The notes beneath the pieces are model-generated. The model made no database searches. It saw only the letters and a list, made by a program, of their open reading frames with translations, and was not told the DNA's origin. A program made the translations under genes and the position numbers. DNA of 64,000 nucleotides from Synaphobranchus kaupii (Eukaryota; Chordata; Actinopteri; Anguilliformes; Synaphobranchidae): positions 41,420,169 to 41,484,168 of the forward strand of contig CM056380.1 of assembly GCA_029718625.1 (NCBI GenBank), in the 5' to 3' direction. Positions within the stretch are counted from its first letter, which is position 1. Each line of letters opens with the position of its first letter. This document shows, in pieces, positions 44,521-56,382 of the stretch.

Positions 44521-46525
44521 TCAGAAGGAAGAAAACGAGATATACGAAATACAGAAGAAGCCTGAATGTTCCCAAAATCACCCGAATAGTGCAATGACAA
44601 AGACAGGGGGTGGAATCTCAGAAACATGGAACGCGGACTGACAATCGCGAGGGAAAGAAAACAGGAAAAATAATAACAAATAAAGAAATAAGACACAGAT
44701 TACAGGATCCTAACAACTATAGAAGGGCGCTGATTCAGACACAGCCCAAATTACAATCTAGAGCATGTGCAGGCAGTTTAATCAAAAACGGTCCACGAGA
44801 GCTCTACTGAGCAGGATATCATAATCAGGTTACAGTGCACAACACAACATGGCAATGCATGTTTTTGTGAGTACAGTGGTGAAATAGCACATGCAATGGA
44901 CTATCCAACAGTGGAAAAATGTGACATGATCAGATTAAGTATCCTTCACCGTGTTCTCAACAAGCGGATGACTGCAGTCTAAAGGCCAATTCATAGTCAC
45001 CAAAAAAAGTATGCGTACGGTCGTCCACAGGGCCCACGCGGACCTAAATGACATCATAGCAGACCCAAAATGGACTCTGAGCGGACGTCTCCTAGGCAAT
45101 CCGCACAGCAGTTATTTTTTGTGTCCGCGCAGACCTGTCCGTTTCCAACCCTGTCGTTTGAACTGCACAAGTGTACATTCTGTGTAGTCTTCTTCCATGC
45201 AGGATGCCATTTTTGTTTGCAATTTTTGTGCAAAAATGATAGCAAATGTAGTCTACAAAGGGAGGTTGATATAATTGACTATGAAAGACTATACTCCGCT
45301 GACAGTCCGGGGACTGTCCGTCCACGTATGTGTCTGCTCCCTGTTTTAAACACTCTGTATCCACCTTAAAGAAGCCTACAGCCCCGAGCGTTTGTTTCCA
45401 ACAGTCCACTCATCACCTTAGAAGGCAAGGTCAAAGGTCAAAGGTCAAAGGTCAAAGCTAATCTCTTTACGTGCCTGGAGTAGGGATGTTGATAACGGAT
45501 AGTTTTGCAACCGGTTATCCAACATCATTATTCGGTTAATTAACGGTTATAAATGCTGAAATTTTCTACAGTTATGACCTACATAATACCCAACCCAAAA
45601 CCCCCAAATTAAAAATGCATGCATACACAGAATGGACGTTTCTCAGAATGGTATTTATTGCTTTCAAAATGTAACATTGAGCATAACAAATAATAAGTTG
45701 TAATATACATTTTATAGCCTACAAATAGCAGCCTATGTTGTAGCCCTAATTATTTTTAAATGGACATCGGCACATGCTCTTGAGGGGGGAAAAATCTAAT
45801 TAGGCTATGACGTGAACTAGGCTAAACTAAATCAAATTTAGTCTACTTATTAGCTAGCCTACACATTTTTGTTCAGGAAGATTATCATGTTGACATGTTC
45901 TGGTGTTAATCTGGTGCGTATGCTAGTCTGTTTACGGTAAGGTTCGTCGCCGAGAACACCCACTCCTGGGGAACGGATGTCCCCGGCACACGCAGATAGC
46001 GTCTGGCTAAAGCTGATGGGGACACATTACACAACTTTTCCAATCTTAAGCGACAATGACAATAATGAGTACCACACATTTAACAAATGTCATATGCAGA
46101 TTTTCAGTCTCTTGTGTCGCACACACATAACGACGGCTGTTTTTCAGGAGCACAAATCTAAAAGACAGAGAATTTCCGCAGAAGGATGCAGTGCTATTGG
46201 GAGAACTGAATAGCATCCATCTGCAGACTCGCAGACTGGCCTGAGTCGTGATTACAGGAAGTGCGCAAGTGCGCATGCGCTTACAAGACGAAGGGGGAAA
46301 AAACAGAAAGAGTAGCATGGAGGTAAAGCCACACTGAAATAAAACAATCGCTCGTAATTAATGGAACCTTCTGAATTTCAAAAGCAATGGTATCTAGCCT
46401 ACTGAGTGAAAGTCTGAGAGTTATTCAGCTGAAGTTCGCTCGGTTGCCAGTTAGTGATAAGCTATTAGTGTTAGCTATTACGTGTTACGTGCTTTATTGT
46501 TGTAGCTAGTAAAAGAAAAAAAAGT
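44521..46525. other. No gene recognised
   Basis: Apart from the aaggtca array at 45427 and a hAT-like tip (tagggatgttgataacgg, about 45482, no partner found), nothing is recognised. Confidence 0.4.
45427..45454 (+). promoter_or_regulatory. Four tandem AAGGTCA half-sites (DR1 spacing)
   Basis: aaggtca is repeated four times with a 7-bp period, giving three overlapping AGGTCA-A-AGGTCA motifs. DR1 is the element bound by HNF4, RXR and PPAR-RXR. No gene is seen beside it, so regulatory function is not shown; it may be a short minisatellite. Confidence 0.45.
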
Positions 46526-47151
46526 TGGTAACACTTTGCAATAATGTTACATGAATTGGCATTAACTAATAGCTATGTAGTTGTTAACATTAATTAATGA
46601 TGTACAAATCCATTAACAAAGCATTCGATTAACTTTTCATTATTTAGTACCCTTATTGAAAGTACAAACCTTTAGCTAATGTATTTGTTAACCGTTAACT
46701 ACTAACTATGGTAATTAAGTTTAGCCCATGATAATGGACTTCATTTATCTACAATCCGTAATCGAATTCCGCCCCACTACTGCTGCCGTTGTTTTGGTCA
46801 GACATGTGTATACACGTGGTTTAGCTAGCTAATCATTTTCTTAGCTAGAAAACATCATGTCAGCTTCTGAATCAACTTTGGATGAGCCTCCGAGGACGAA
46901 GATGAAACGTTGTTGTCAGTAGCAGCTCGTGTTGTTGTACTATTCAGCTAAACACAGCGCGGCGCAGACATTATGGATTGTAGCCTACTGTTAATAAACA
47001 GTTGACAAATACATTAACTAATGGTTTGTAATTTCAAACCATTTGTTAATGTTTAAAAATGCTTTGTTAAAATATTTGTACATCATTAATTCATATTAAC
47101 AACTATATTAGTTAATTCCAATTCATGTAACCTTATTGTAAAATGTTACCA
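46526..47151. mobile_element. MITE with inverted repeats of about 100 bp
   Basis: Left arm tggtaacactttgcaataat, then gttacatgaattggcattaa; the right arm is the complement ending aaaatgttacca. Pairing extends over about 100 bp with mismatches. The tip sequence is common in fish genomes. No duplication could be confirmed. Confidence 0.7.
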
Positions 47152-48600
47152 GATAGTCTTTGGTAGTCAAACAAAGGGCTTTGTTCTACCCTCTATTGTC
47201 AAACTTTCAGACTGACTGCTATTGTTCTACCAGTGATGAACAATTATTGCTGATTTTAACATACTCCTGATGTAGAGTATCAATTTCTCATGTCTCTTTT
47301 TTCCAGCCTCACATTACAGTTTTAAAACGTGGTGGAGAGCAATCCCTCCAGAGGTGTGTTCGGTGCTGCAGTAAATACCACTGCCCGGTGCTGCTTTACA
47401 GGACTCATGCAGTACTTTTGTATGTTGTAAAATATTATAAATAAAATTTACTTTTTGATCCACTACCCTTGTTATCTATCGTCCCTTTTGTGTTCAGTCA
47501 CCAGCCCTGGCCATAACAACCCTGGACAGGGTTCATTCTTCCAAACTTTTTTCAATCTGAATAGAACAAATTAGACTTTTTTTAATATGAACAAATGATC
47601 TAAAATAGAGAACATCGCTTGATCCTTAATGAAACCAGAATGAGTACACTAGATCATTAGCATAGACTATCCATACAATTTTTTTTATGTGAAATGGCAA
47701 CAAACAGCTCATGCAGGCGGCCATGCCCAGTGGAATGAGAACCTGTGTCATGAGGCCATCAGCGGCCTGTCCAGGTTGTGAAGTGGGCAGTGCACTGATA
47801 AATGTTTCAGGATCCGGTGTCACTCTGCTATCCGGTGACCTCATCAGCAAATTTTCTTCCTTAGCATACAACTATGCATAAAATGTTATAGTTTATCACA
47901 GTTTGTTTGGATCTGTGTCATAGTGTTTTAAATCACCTCTTGATACCATGCTTGCTTTTCTGGCACACCATTCAGGGTAATTACACTGTTTTGATTGGTA
48001 TGTGTACACTATATAGGCTTATTTCAAATACCTTGGATCAAATTTTGTTCACATTAAAAAGACTATTTTAAACTATTTTATACTGATTTGCATTTCTCCA
48101 CTGAATCTATATTTTGAGACGAATGGAGATGTTTAACAAAAAAGGCCAAAATTGAGAGAATGTCAATTATGTAATGTCACATTACATTATTGGTGGCCAG
48201 TTTTTATGGGATGAGACCTACAATGATCCTGATCTAGGGCTGGAAATTAAGGAACCATTAAGATAAAGCAAATGTTTAATTTGAGTTATGCCATCAATGG
48301 ACCTCTTGTAAATCTGTCATACAGATCATTAGCCTGGATTTAATATCATATGGGGCATGCCCCACCAAGCCGTAACTTGGCGGATGGCATACCTGTCATC
48401 CCAATGTTACTTTTCCAAACAAGAGCAAGACTAACGTAATGCAGACAAATCAATTTCTTTAGTCATATAGCCTAAATCTGCATTTTCAAAATGGTTTTGG
48501 TTATGGGGGTAGTAGCAATGTCACTCAGTTTTTAATGCTAGCTCATGATGATGAATTACTTTCTCCATTTCTACTAAGTTGTAGCCAGAATAACTGCATA
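47152..48600. other. No gene recognised
   Basis: No convincing coding frame, although a ttttttccag acceptor-like site and an aataaa motif near 47305-47450 are present. Confidence 0.4.
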
Positions 48601-48601
48601 G

Positions 48602-49085
48602 ACCTACCCAGCTGGTAAACAGCGCGAACATAATGAAAATACAGACACGATTGTTAACAATGTAATGACAACTTTATTTTGAGATTCATAGTTCACTGTA
48701 AGTTATCCAATGCTGCAATGAATATCTGCATATTGTTGCCTTCCACTGACCATTCTTCTGGCATACGCCTACGGACCTATTTTTATACAGTCTATGCTAT
48801 ACGGACGTTAGCAAAAACCATAGACTGGTTACAGGCTAAATGTTGCTGATAACGTTACTAATATATTTCAGTAACATTTAGCCTACTGTTTCTACAGTAG
48901 CTACAATGCGAGCTAACGACCTAACGTTATTCCTCTCAGGTGTACTTACTAGGCCTAATATCATCGGAATTTCCCCGAGTTAGTTACGGCAAAGGTCAGA
49001 CTGTTAGGTCAGATGTGCGTTCCACGACTGATCAAAACTTTCCGTGCTACCCTGCTAGTATGCGGTTTGAGACACATATGTGGTG
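48602..49085. repeat. First copy of a duplicated segment
   Basis: Matches 49328-49698 and, past a 9.7-kb insertion, 59437-59610. Shared markers: ggtaaacagcgcgaa, cagacacgattgtt, atatttcagtaaca, ggaatttccccga, tatgcggttt. Confidence 0.75.
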
Positions 49086-49698
49086 TTAAATAATCCCTTT
49101 CATACATGCTATATTTTTGTTAAGTTTAATGATGTAATGTTAACCAGTGTAGCTAGCTAGCAGGCTGTATAAGACTACCTACGTCGATGCTGACAAGCGC
49201 AATTGGCCTACGAAGAGCTCCAGCTCTAAGGATGGCCTGCCATCGTCGGATGCCGTTTTAAACAATGATCCACCGTCTTATTCTCGCAGCAACCCGTCTT
49301 TTCTCCTTTCAATGGAAAACCACCCCAGAAGGCCTACCCAGTTGTTCACGCACTGGTAAACAGCGCGAAAATAATCCAAACACAGACACGATTGTTTACA
49401 ATGCAAAGACAATTTTATACGGTTGATTGTTTACTTAAAGGTATCCAATGATGCAATGGCTATTTTCCTAGCCATCGTTGCATTCCACTGAGTTTCCTGG
49501 AATAAAGCTAGCAAAAATGAGAATTCAACTGTTGCGGTTGGTTATATCAGAATATTTCAGTAACAGCCTGCCAGCGAACAACGTTATTCTTCTCAGATTT
49601 ATCCTACTTTTTTATTATTATTATTCAGATTTAGCCTACTTTTTTTTATTTATTATTCAGGTTTAGCCTACTTACATGTTGGAATTTCCCCGATAGTT

Positions 49699-52600
49699 CT
49701 TCTTCTTCTTGTTCTTCTTTGTAGTTGAACGGCAGCGAGCATTCTTATTGCTGCCATCTTCTGGATCAAACCATCACGCCATCTCACTTAAATTCTATTA
49801 ATTAATCCAGTGTCTTTCATAAATTTAAAGAGCCATCTTTTCCCTCTTCCATTTGTCCCAATTTCTAAAATACTTTTAACTGATATTTCATTCAAACCAA
49901 TCTCCCTCATTTCTGCATACATCTCTTCTCTTTCTGTTGTGTATCTCCTGCATGATATAAATATATGCTGTACTGTTTCTGGTTGTTGACATTCCTGACA
50001 TAACCCAGTAGGATGTTTCCCTATGACCTTCAGTGTGCTATTTAGGTTAGTATGACCAATTCTCATCCTAGTCATGATTACTTGCTCCTTCCTCTTCCAT
50101 CCCCCTCCCCTGCTAAGGTCAACTGTACCATTTACTCTGCTCCTTAATGAATACAGGTGCCTCCCTTTTGTCTCCTGCTCCCAATACTTTTGCCACTCCA
50201 GCATTATCTCCTTCCACACAATGTTTTTCCCTTCAGCTTTGGAAAGATTTATATTTACATCTATGTTTTCCTTCTTCACAGCTTTTTTTTTGCCAATCTG
50301 TCCACTTTTTCATTTGTTGGAATACCTGTGTGTGCTGGAACCCACATAAATGAGACCTCAATGCCCCTCTTTGCTACTTCCTTGATTGCAAACAGAATCT
50401 CATAAATTAGGTCTTGCCTACTCTTAGATGTACCAATCCCTATACTCTTGATAGCTGATACTGAGTCACTGCACACCAACACTTTATGAGATTGAATCTG
50501 TTCTGTCTATTGTACTGCCATCAGTATAGCATACAACTCTACTGTAAATACATTCAGGAAGTTTGACGTTCAGGAAGTTTGACGTTCTTTAAATTTCTCC
50601 ACATTCCAGCCCTGGACTACAATAGCTGCTCCTGTAGCACCTGTTTCAGGATCCTTTGTTCCATCAGTAAAAATAAGAACGTGCTCTCTATAGTTATCTC
50701 TTACGTGGCAATAATACTCATCTACCAGATCTAAATTTCCACTTTCTGACTTAGCCTGGAGCAATTCTAAATCAATTGTAGGAGCCTCTAGTATCCATAA
50801 TGAAACTGAAGGCCATAGCACTACAGGGCAAAATTCTTTGTTGTCTATCCCCATGTCCTTTGCCACTAATTCCCCAGTTCACCCAAAGCTTGATACCTGT
50901 GCCACACCTCTTTCCCAGCATGCCTGAATCACCTGTTTTGTTGGGTGACTATCCCCCTGTCCCTTCAGGTTCACCCAGTAGTTAGCTAATAGTTGTCTAC
51001 GCTGCAAACCCAATGGCATTTCCCCTGCCTCAACCTGAAGTGCACATATCGGAGAAGACCGTACAGCCCCTGTGCATATCCTTAGTGCCTTAGCTTGGAT
51101 AAAATCTAATCCAGACAGTACTGACTTAGAAGCAGACCCGTATACTACACTTCCATATTCTATTCTTGATCTGATTAAAGACACATACATTTGTTTTAGG
51201 GATGCTGTGTCTGCTCCCCATTCTATACCAGCTATGCATCTCATAACATTCATTACTTTTTTGCATTTTCCAATGGTTCTTATTACATGCTCCTTCCATG
51301 TTAATTTAGAATCAAAATACACCCCCAAGAACCGGAAACTTTTAGCTTTCTCCAGGTTATTTCCATAGAGCTTCAGTTGGACATTCTCCCAAACCCTCCT
51401 TCTTGTAAAGAACATGATCTTTGATTTCTCAACAGAAAATCTAAAACCCAATCTCCTTCCGCAATCTTCTACCTGATTTATCCCTTCTTGAACTTTCTTG
51501 ACTACATAATTCATATTATTCATATATACTTTTTCATAAACAACCATCATCTGCAAACAACAATCTCCCAATTCCTGGCTGAATGTTTGCAAATATATAA
51601 TTTATCATGATAGTAAATAAAATCGGACTTATCACACTCCCTTGAGGAGTTCCATTCTCCACCACACACTTTCTGGAAATTACTGATCCTATTTTAACTT
51701 GAATGCTTCTTCCACTTAAAAATTCCATAACCCAATTAAATATGCTTCCCCCTATTCCCATCAAATGCATCTTAATTAGAAGACCTTCTTTCCACAACAT
51801 ATCATATGCCTTCTCTACATCAAAGAATAAAGCAACCACAATCTCTTTTTTAACTTGGGCTTTTCTCACCTCATCCTCCAGACATATTACTGGGTCACTA
51901 GTACCTCTTCCTTTTCTGAAGCCACTCTGATAGCTTGCCACTAATCCCTGTTCCTCCATAAGGTGCATTACTCTTTCATTTAGCAGACGTTCCATTAACT
52001 TACCTATATGTGACGTCAATGCTATTGGTCTATAATTTATTGGATTGCTTGCATCTTTCCCTGGCTTTCTAATAGGGACAATAACTGCCTCCTTCCACCC
52101 TGTAGGAATCTTCCCTTCCTCCCATACTTTATTATATAATTTCAAAAGCTTCTGAAGCCCCTCATCACTCATGTGTTTTAACATTATATAACAAACTTCA
52201 TCTTTCCCTGGCGCTGAATTTTTACACTTAGCCAATGCCCTCTTTAGCTCACTCAGGGTGAATGGGACATTGTACTTGTCCACTGTGGTGTCTTTCCTCT
52301 GTAGGACTTCAACATACATCCTTTTTGTACCTTCTCTACCCTTTCTCTCTTCTTCTGACAAATTGCAAGAACTGTGCACCCTACTAAGTGTATTTACCAT
52401 CAATTCTGCTTTCTGTCTATTTGATACAGCAATCTGCTCTCCATCTTCTTAATCATCCCCCATATTTCCCCTATAGGAGTTGAATTTCCAATTCTATCAC
52501 AAAAATCCCTCCAGTATGCTCTCTTTGTTTGTCTTATTGTCCTCCTCACTACTGCCTGTAGTTGTTTATACTCAATCATGTGCTGGTAATTATGAGTTCT

Positions 52601-55600
52601 TTTTAATATTCTAAAAGCTCGATTCCTGTTCTTAACTGCTTCTTTACATTTATCATCCCACCATGGCACTGCCTTTCTCTTAAATCTTCCTTTACTTTAA
52701 GGTATAGTGGCCATTGCAGCCATTCTTATACTCTCTACCATTTCCTTTGCATAAGACTCAATGTGCCCTATCTTACACCCGGCGCTAACGCAAACGCAAG
52801 TGTCTTTGCTATCTTACACCCGGCGCTAGGTCCATAATAACGCCTAACGCTTACGCCGTTTAACTAGCATTGCGCCATTAACTAGTCTTGCGCCATCATT
52901 AGTGAACTGGGCGTGTTGGTCTTAAGATGAGGAGTGGCCAGGATTCTTTTTGGCGTATTGCTATCTTGAGCCAGCAGAAAGCGCTTGCGCTAGAACCACC
53001 ACAAACCTGGTCTAAAGTCATGTCGCAGTTGTTTACATGCTATTTTAACGGCGCATATAAGTGTGTCTACATAGGCGTGTGCACAACGCGCATACCCTCC
53101 TGTCTGTTACACACAGGGGCGTGCACAGGCATGACTAAAATATCTAGATCACAATGTGAAATATTATTATTGTGTAGGCTATATCAAAAATGCATAATAA
53201 TAAAAGGTTCCATAGGTCCACATACCTTTCCCTCAGCGAAGGGAAACAATGCCACATTACATTGCTCTCAGCCCACTCCATCAACATCCAGGCGATGTGC
53301 GATGGTACGGGACAATGGCTATCCATTAAAAAGGAGCTGATAACACCTATAGCTATCAAGCCTAATGCGCGAATTGTCTTTGCACCTAATGCGTGAATTG
53401 TCATTCAATGGAAAACTCGCGCACGGCAATAGACGGACATTTAAGTTCTGAAAATGCGCTTCAGATGTCATTACAATACAGCTCTGTTTATCTATGAATA
53501 CAGCCTGTAAGTAAATAGAATGGTTTGTGACTGAAAAAAGTTCAAAACCTTGTCCAGTGAATATTGCATTTATTGTTTTTCAAATAGCCTAGGCTACAGC
53601 GGATTCGCTGTGCATAAGGTTTTTTTCGATAGCCTATGGTTAAAAAACGGAGATGTCACCATGTTAACTAAATTGTAACCTTAGCTATTCTTCGTCCTTC
53701 ATATTTTTTTAAATTACAGTGACCAGGTTTCCATACTGTCACCGTTTAAAACCCAGCTGATTTCACCCGTTATTCCTTAACTGAGAAAAACGATTTTAAA
53801 GAGAACTAAGCGTCTAATTAGAAACTAAAACAAATTTGCAGCACGTTACACAATTAATTCACAATTAATTTTAATGTAAGTCGCACGTTTCACGGTCTTC
53901 CTGGGAAAGTGGATTGTTTTAAAGGATTACGCTACGAGTAAAACAGGTTGGTCACATTTCCATAAACAGGAAATTATTAAACAAGGGGAAATATGCGTGA
54001 ACTTATGGGTTGCGAACCTGACAGCTTTATTGTAGGCTATTTAGTGTCATCATTAAGGCAAAATAACGGTATGTATGTTATTAATCAATATTAGCCTACT
54101 ATGGAGGTAGCCTAATGAACTTTGGATAAAGCTTGAACTTCGAGAACTCCATGAGAACAGCCTCTTGGAATTGATGTTTGACACTTTCATTGCATAATCA
54201 AACGAAATTCGCTGAACAAGCAGGCTAATTTGGCGTTTTCTAAGGTGAGACTGAAGCCATTGATAGCTTATTCTCAGCTGTTGCAGGTCCTTTTAGCGAA
54301 ATTTAACCGCACATATTTTGTAAAATAACAGCCCTGTCTGGAATTACCGGGAACTCATAGGCTAATGGTTAGTCCGAATAATATTGATCATACTCCATTT
54401 AGCCTATTCCTTGATCACACTAAACACGCACGAGCATGTCTGTTTCGCCATCATAAGCAATCCGCCAAGGTGGAAAAGCAGGCTTTTAAAGGGAATGGGA
54501 TATGACATTTTGATTGGTTTATTGAATGTCACGCCCAAGACACACCTATAATTAATGAAGCGACTAGGTTCAGCCCAGTTGCGCCATGCGCCGTGCTTAG
54601 CGCCAAAAAAACACAGCGTTAAAATAGCAAAAGTGGACTTGGACACGCCCTAAATGGACTTAGCGCCATGCGCTTAAACTAAGCGCCAAGATCGCCAAGA
54701 TAGGGCCCAATGTCTCTTTCTTCTTGGATCAATCTTACATATGTATCACTTTCTTCCATAAACCTTTCCCAGTTTGCCTTCTCAAAAACCCATCTTCCAT
54801 TTCTGTTTTCTACAATCGGGGATATATTGACATTAATTTTTACATACCACAGGATAGTGATCACTTCTTACCGTTCCCCTTTCATATACCTCCCACTCAC
54901 ACTTTGGGGCCATTCTACTGGAAATCAGTGTAAGGTCCAACACAGACTCCCTATCTGTTCTAACATCTATCCTGATCTTCTTACCATCATTCAAGCACAC
55001 TAAATTTCTTTCATTCAACATCTCTTCTATTACCTGTCCATTATTATCTGTCTTTTCACCTCCCCACAGTGTGTTATGTGCATTAAAATCCCCACACCAT
55101 ATTACATTACTCTTATCCTGGCCTTCTACTTCTTCTAGCTCATTTAACTCTAACTGTTTCCATGGATTATAATAGTTTATCACCACTATTTCCTTCCTTT
55201 CTGCCCACACCTCCACTACTACATACTCCTGCTCCTGCCCTATACCTAGTACTCTATAAGGTATTCCTTTCCTTATAAAGGTAGCACAGCCCCTTCCACC
55301 TGTTTTATCAGTCCCGTCCTTTTAACTGCTTCTGCATATGAAACTTTATCCTTAACTTTTATGTGCTGAATCTCAGCCTCCCGTTTCATCACTTCACATC
55401 CCCAGTATGCAGCACTATGCTCCCCTCAACAATTACAGCATTTTGGTCTTATTCCCTCTCCACATTTACCATATTCATGATTGCCACCACACTTTGCACA
55501 TCTTTTCTTCCCCTTACATAACTTTGCTATATGCCCAAACTTGTGGCAATTGAAACACCTTATTGGTTTCTGCATGTATTCTCTTACCTTATACCTCATG

Positions 55601-56380
55601 AATCCAAAGTACAGTTCTCTTGGCAAGTCCTTTGTTTCAAATTCTACCAGGACTGGCTCAGTTTCCTTTTCCTCAAACCCCTTAGTCATTCTTTTGACAC
55701 TCTTAACTGATTCACATCTCATCTTTAAATTTTCAATAAGCTCCTTCATACCAACTGTGAGAGGAATTCCATAAATCACTCCCTTACATCATAAATCACC
55801 CAACCCATTGCTCCCCTACTCTCACTACTTTGGATACTTTCATTTTTCCAACAGTCTTTTTTGCTTTTTCAATCTGCCCTTCAGAGTTACATCCTATTAA
55901 CAAATTTCCATCATCCAGAACTCTAGCATATTTCACCTCCCCTACTTGATTTCTGATAATTTTTGTCAATTTCATTGGATCTAGCTTTTTCACCCCTCCT
56001 TCTCCTTCAAACCTCACAACAACATTCAATAATTGTTCCACTATATTCTCCCTATCCTCACTCTCCAATCCTCCCATATCCTTCCTTCCCCTCTTTAGGC
56101 CCCGTCTGAGTCTCCGTATCTCCATTTCCACCCTTCCCACTACCCTCTCCCTCACAATCCTCCATACTACTGCTACCACTTCCTTCCTGACTGCCTAACA
56201 TTCTATCCCAGTAGAAGGGAACACCGAGCAGGAGCACCGCGTACCAGACCTATACAGGCCGTCGGCTAATACCCCCACACAATATCCCCCGCTCTACCTG
56301 CCCTATTAAACAATATTATCCAGATGGCCGTAATCCAAACTGTGCAATTTAACCGTTCTGTTGCCGGGAGTCACAAAACA
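49699..56380 (-). pseudogene. I-like (possibly Nimb-type) LINE, near full length, with RNase H
   Basis: Read on -. 56179-55426 holds ORF1 in two frames with CCHC knuckles (CFNCHKFGHIAKLC, CAKCGGNHEYGKC). 55216-54679 is an APE endonuclease (WCGDFNAHNTLWG, SDHYPVV). After an inserted DNA element, 52669-50879 is the RT (INYRPIALTSHIGKLMERLL, YQSGFRKGRGTSD, FFDVEKAYDMLW, NGTPQGSVISPILF, catalytic FADD). 50866-50276 is RNase H (FTDGTKDPETGA, VCSDSVSAIKS, WVPAHTGI). The last domain follows to 49788. The 3' tail is (GAA)n-like. A 13-bp duplication (ttccccgatagtt at 49686; ttctccgatagtt at 59437) brackets it with the Tc1 element. Many frameshifts; inactive. Confidence 0.85.
52765..54707. mobile_element. 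DNA transposon of 1.94 kb inside the LINE
   Basis: Tips gccctatctt and aagatagggc are perfect inverts. CAATG stands on each side (52759-52763 and 54708-54712). The left subterminal region repeats ctatcttacacccggcgcta twice, and the right end is rich in gcgccaag motifs. The LINE frame resumes on both sides. No transposase was identified. Confidence 0.75.
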
Positions 56381-56382
56381 TA

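Noticed and set aside
45482..45560. hAT element with tip tagggatgttgataacgg
   Set aside because: No matching inverted end or 8-bp duplication could be found.
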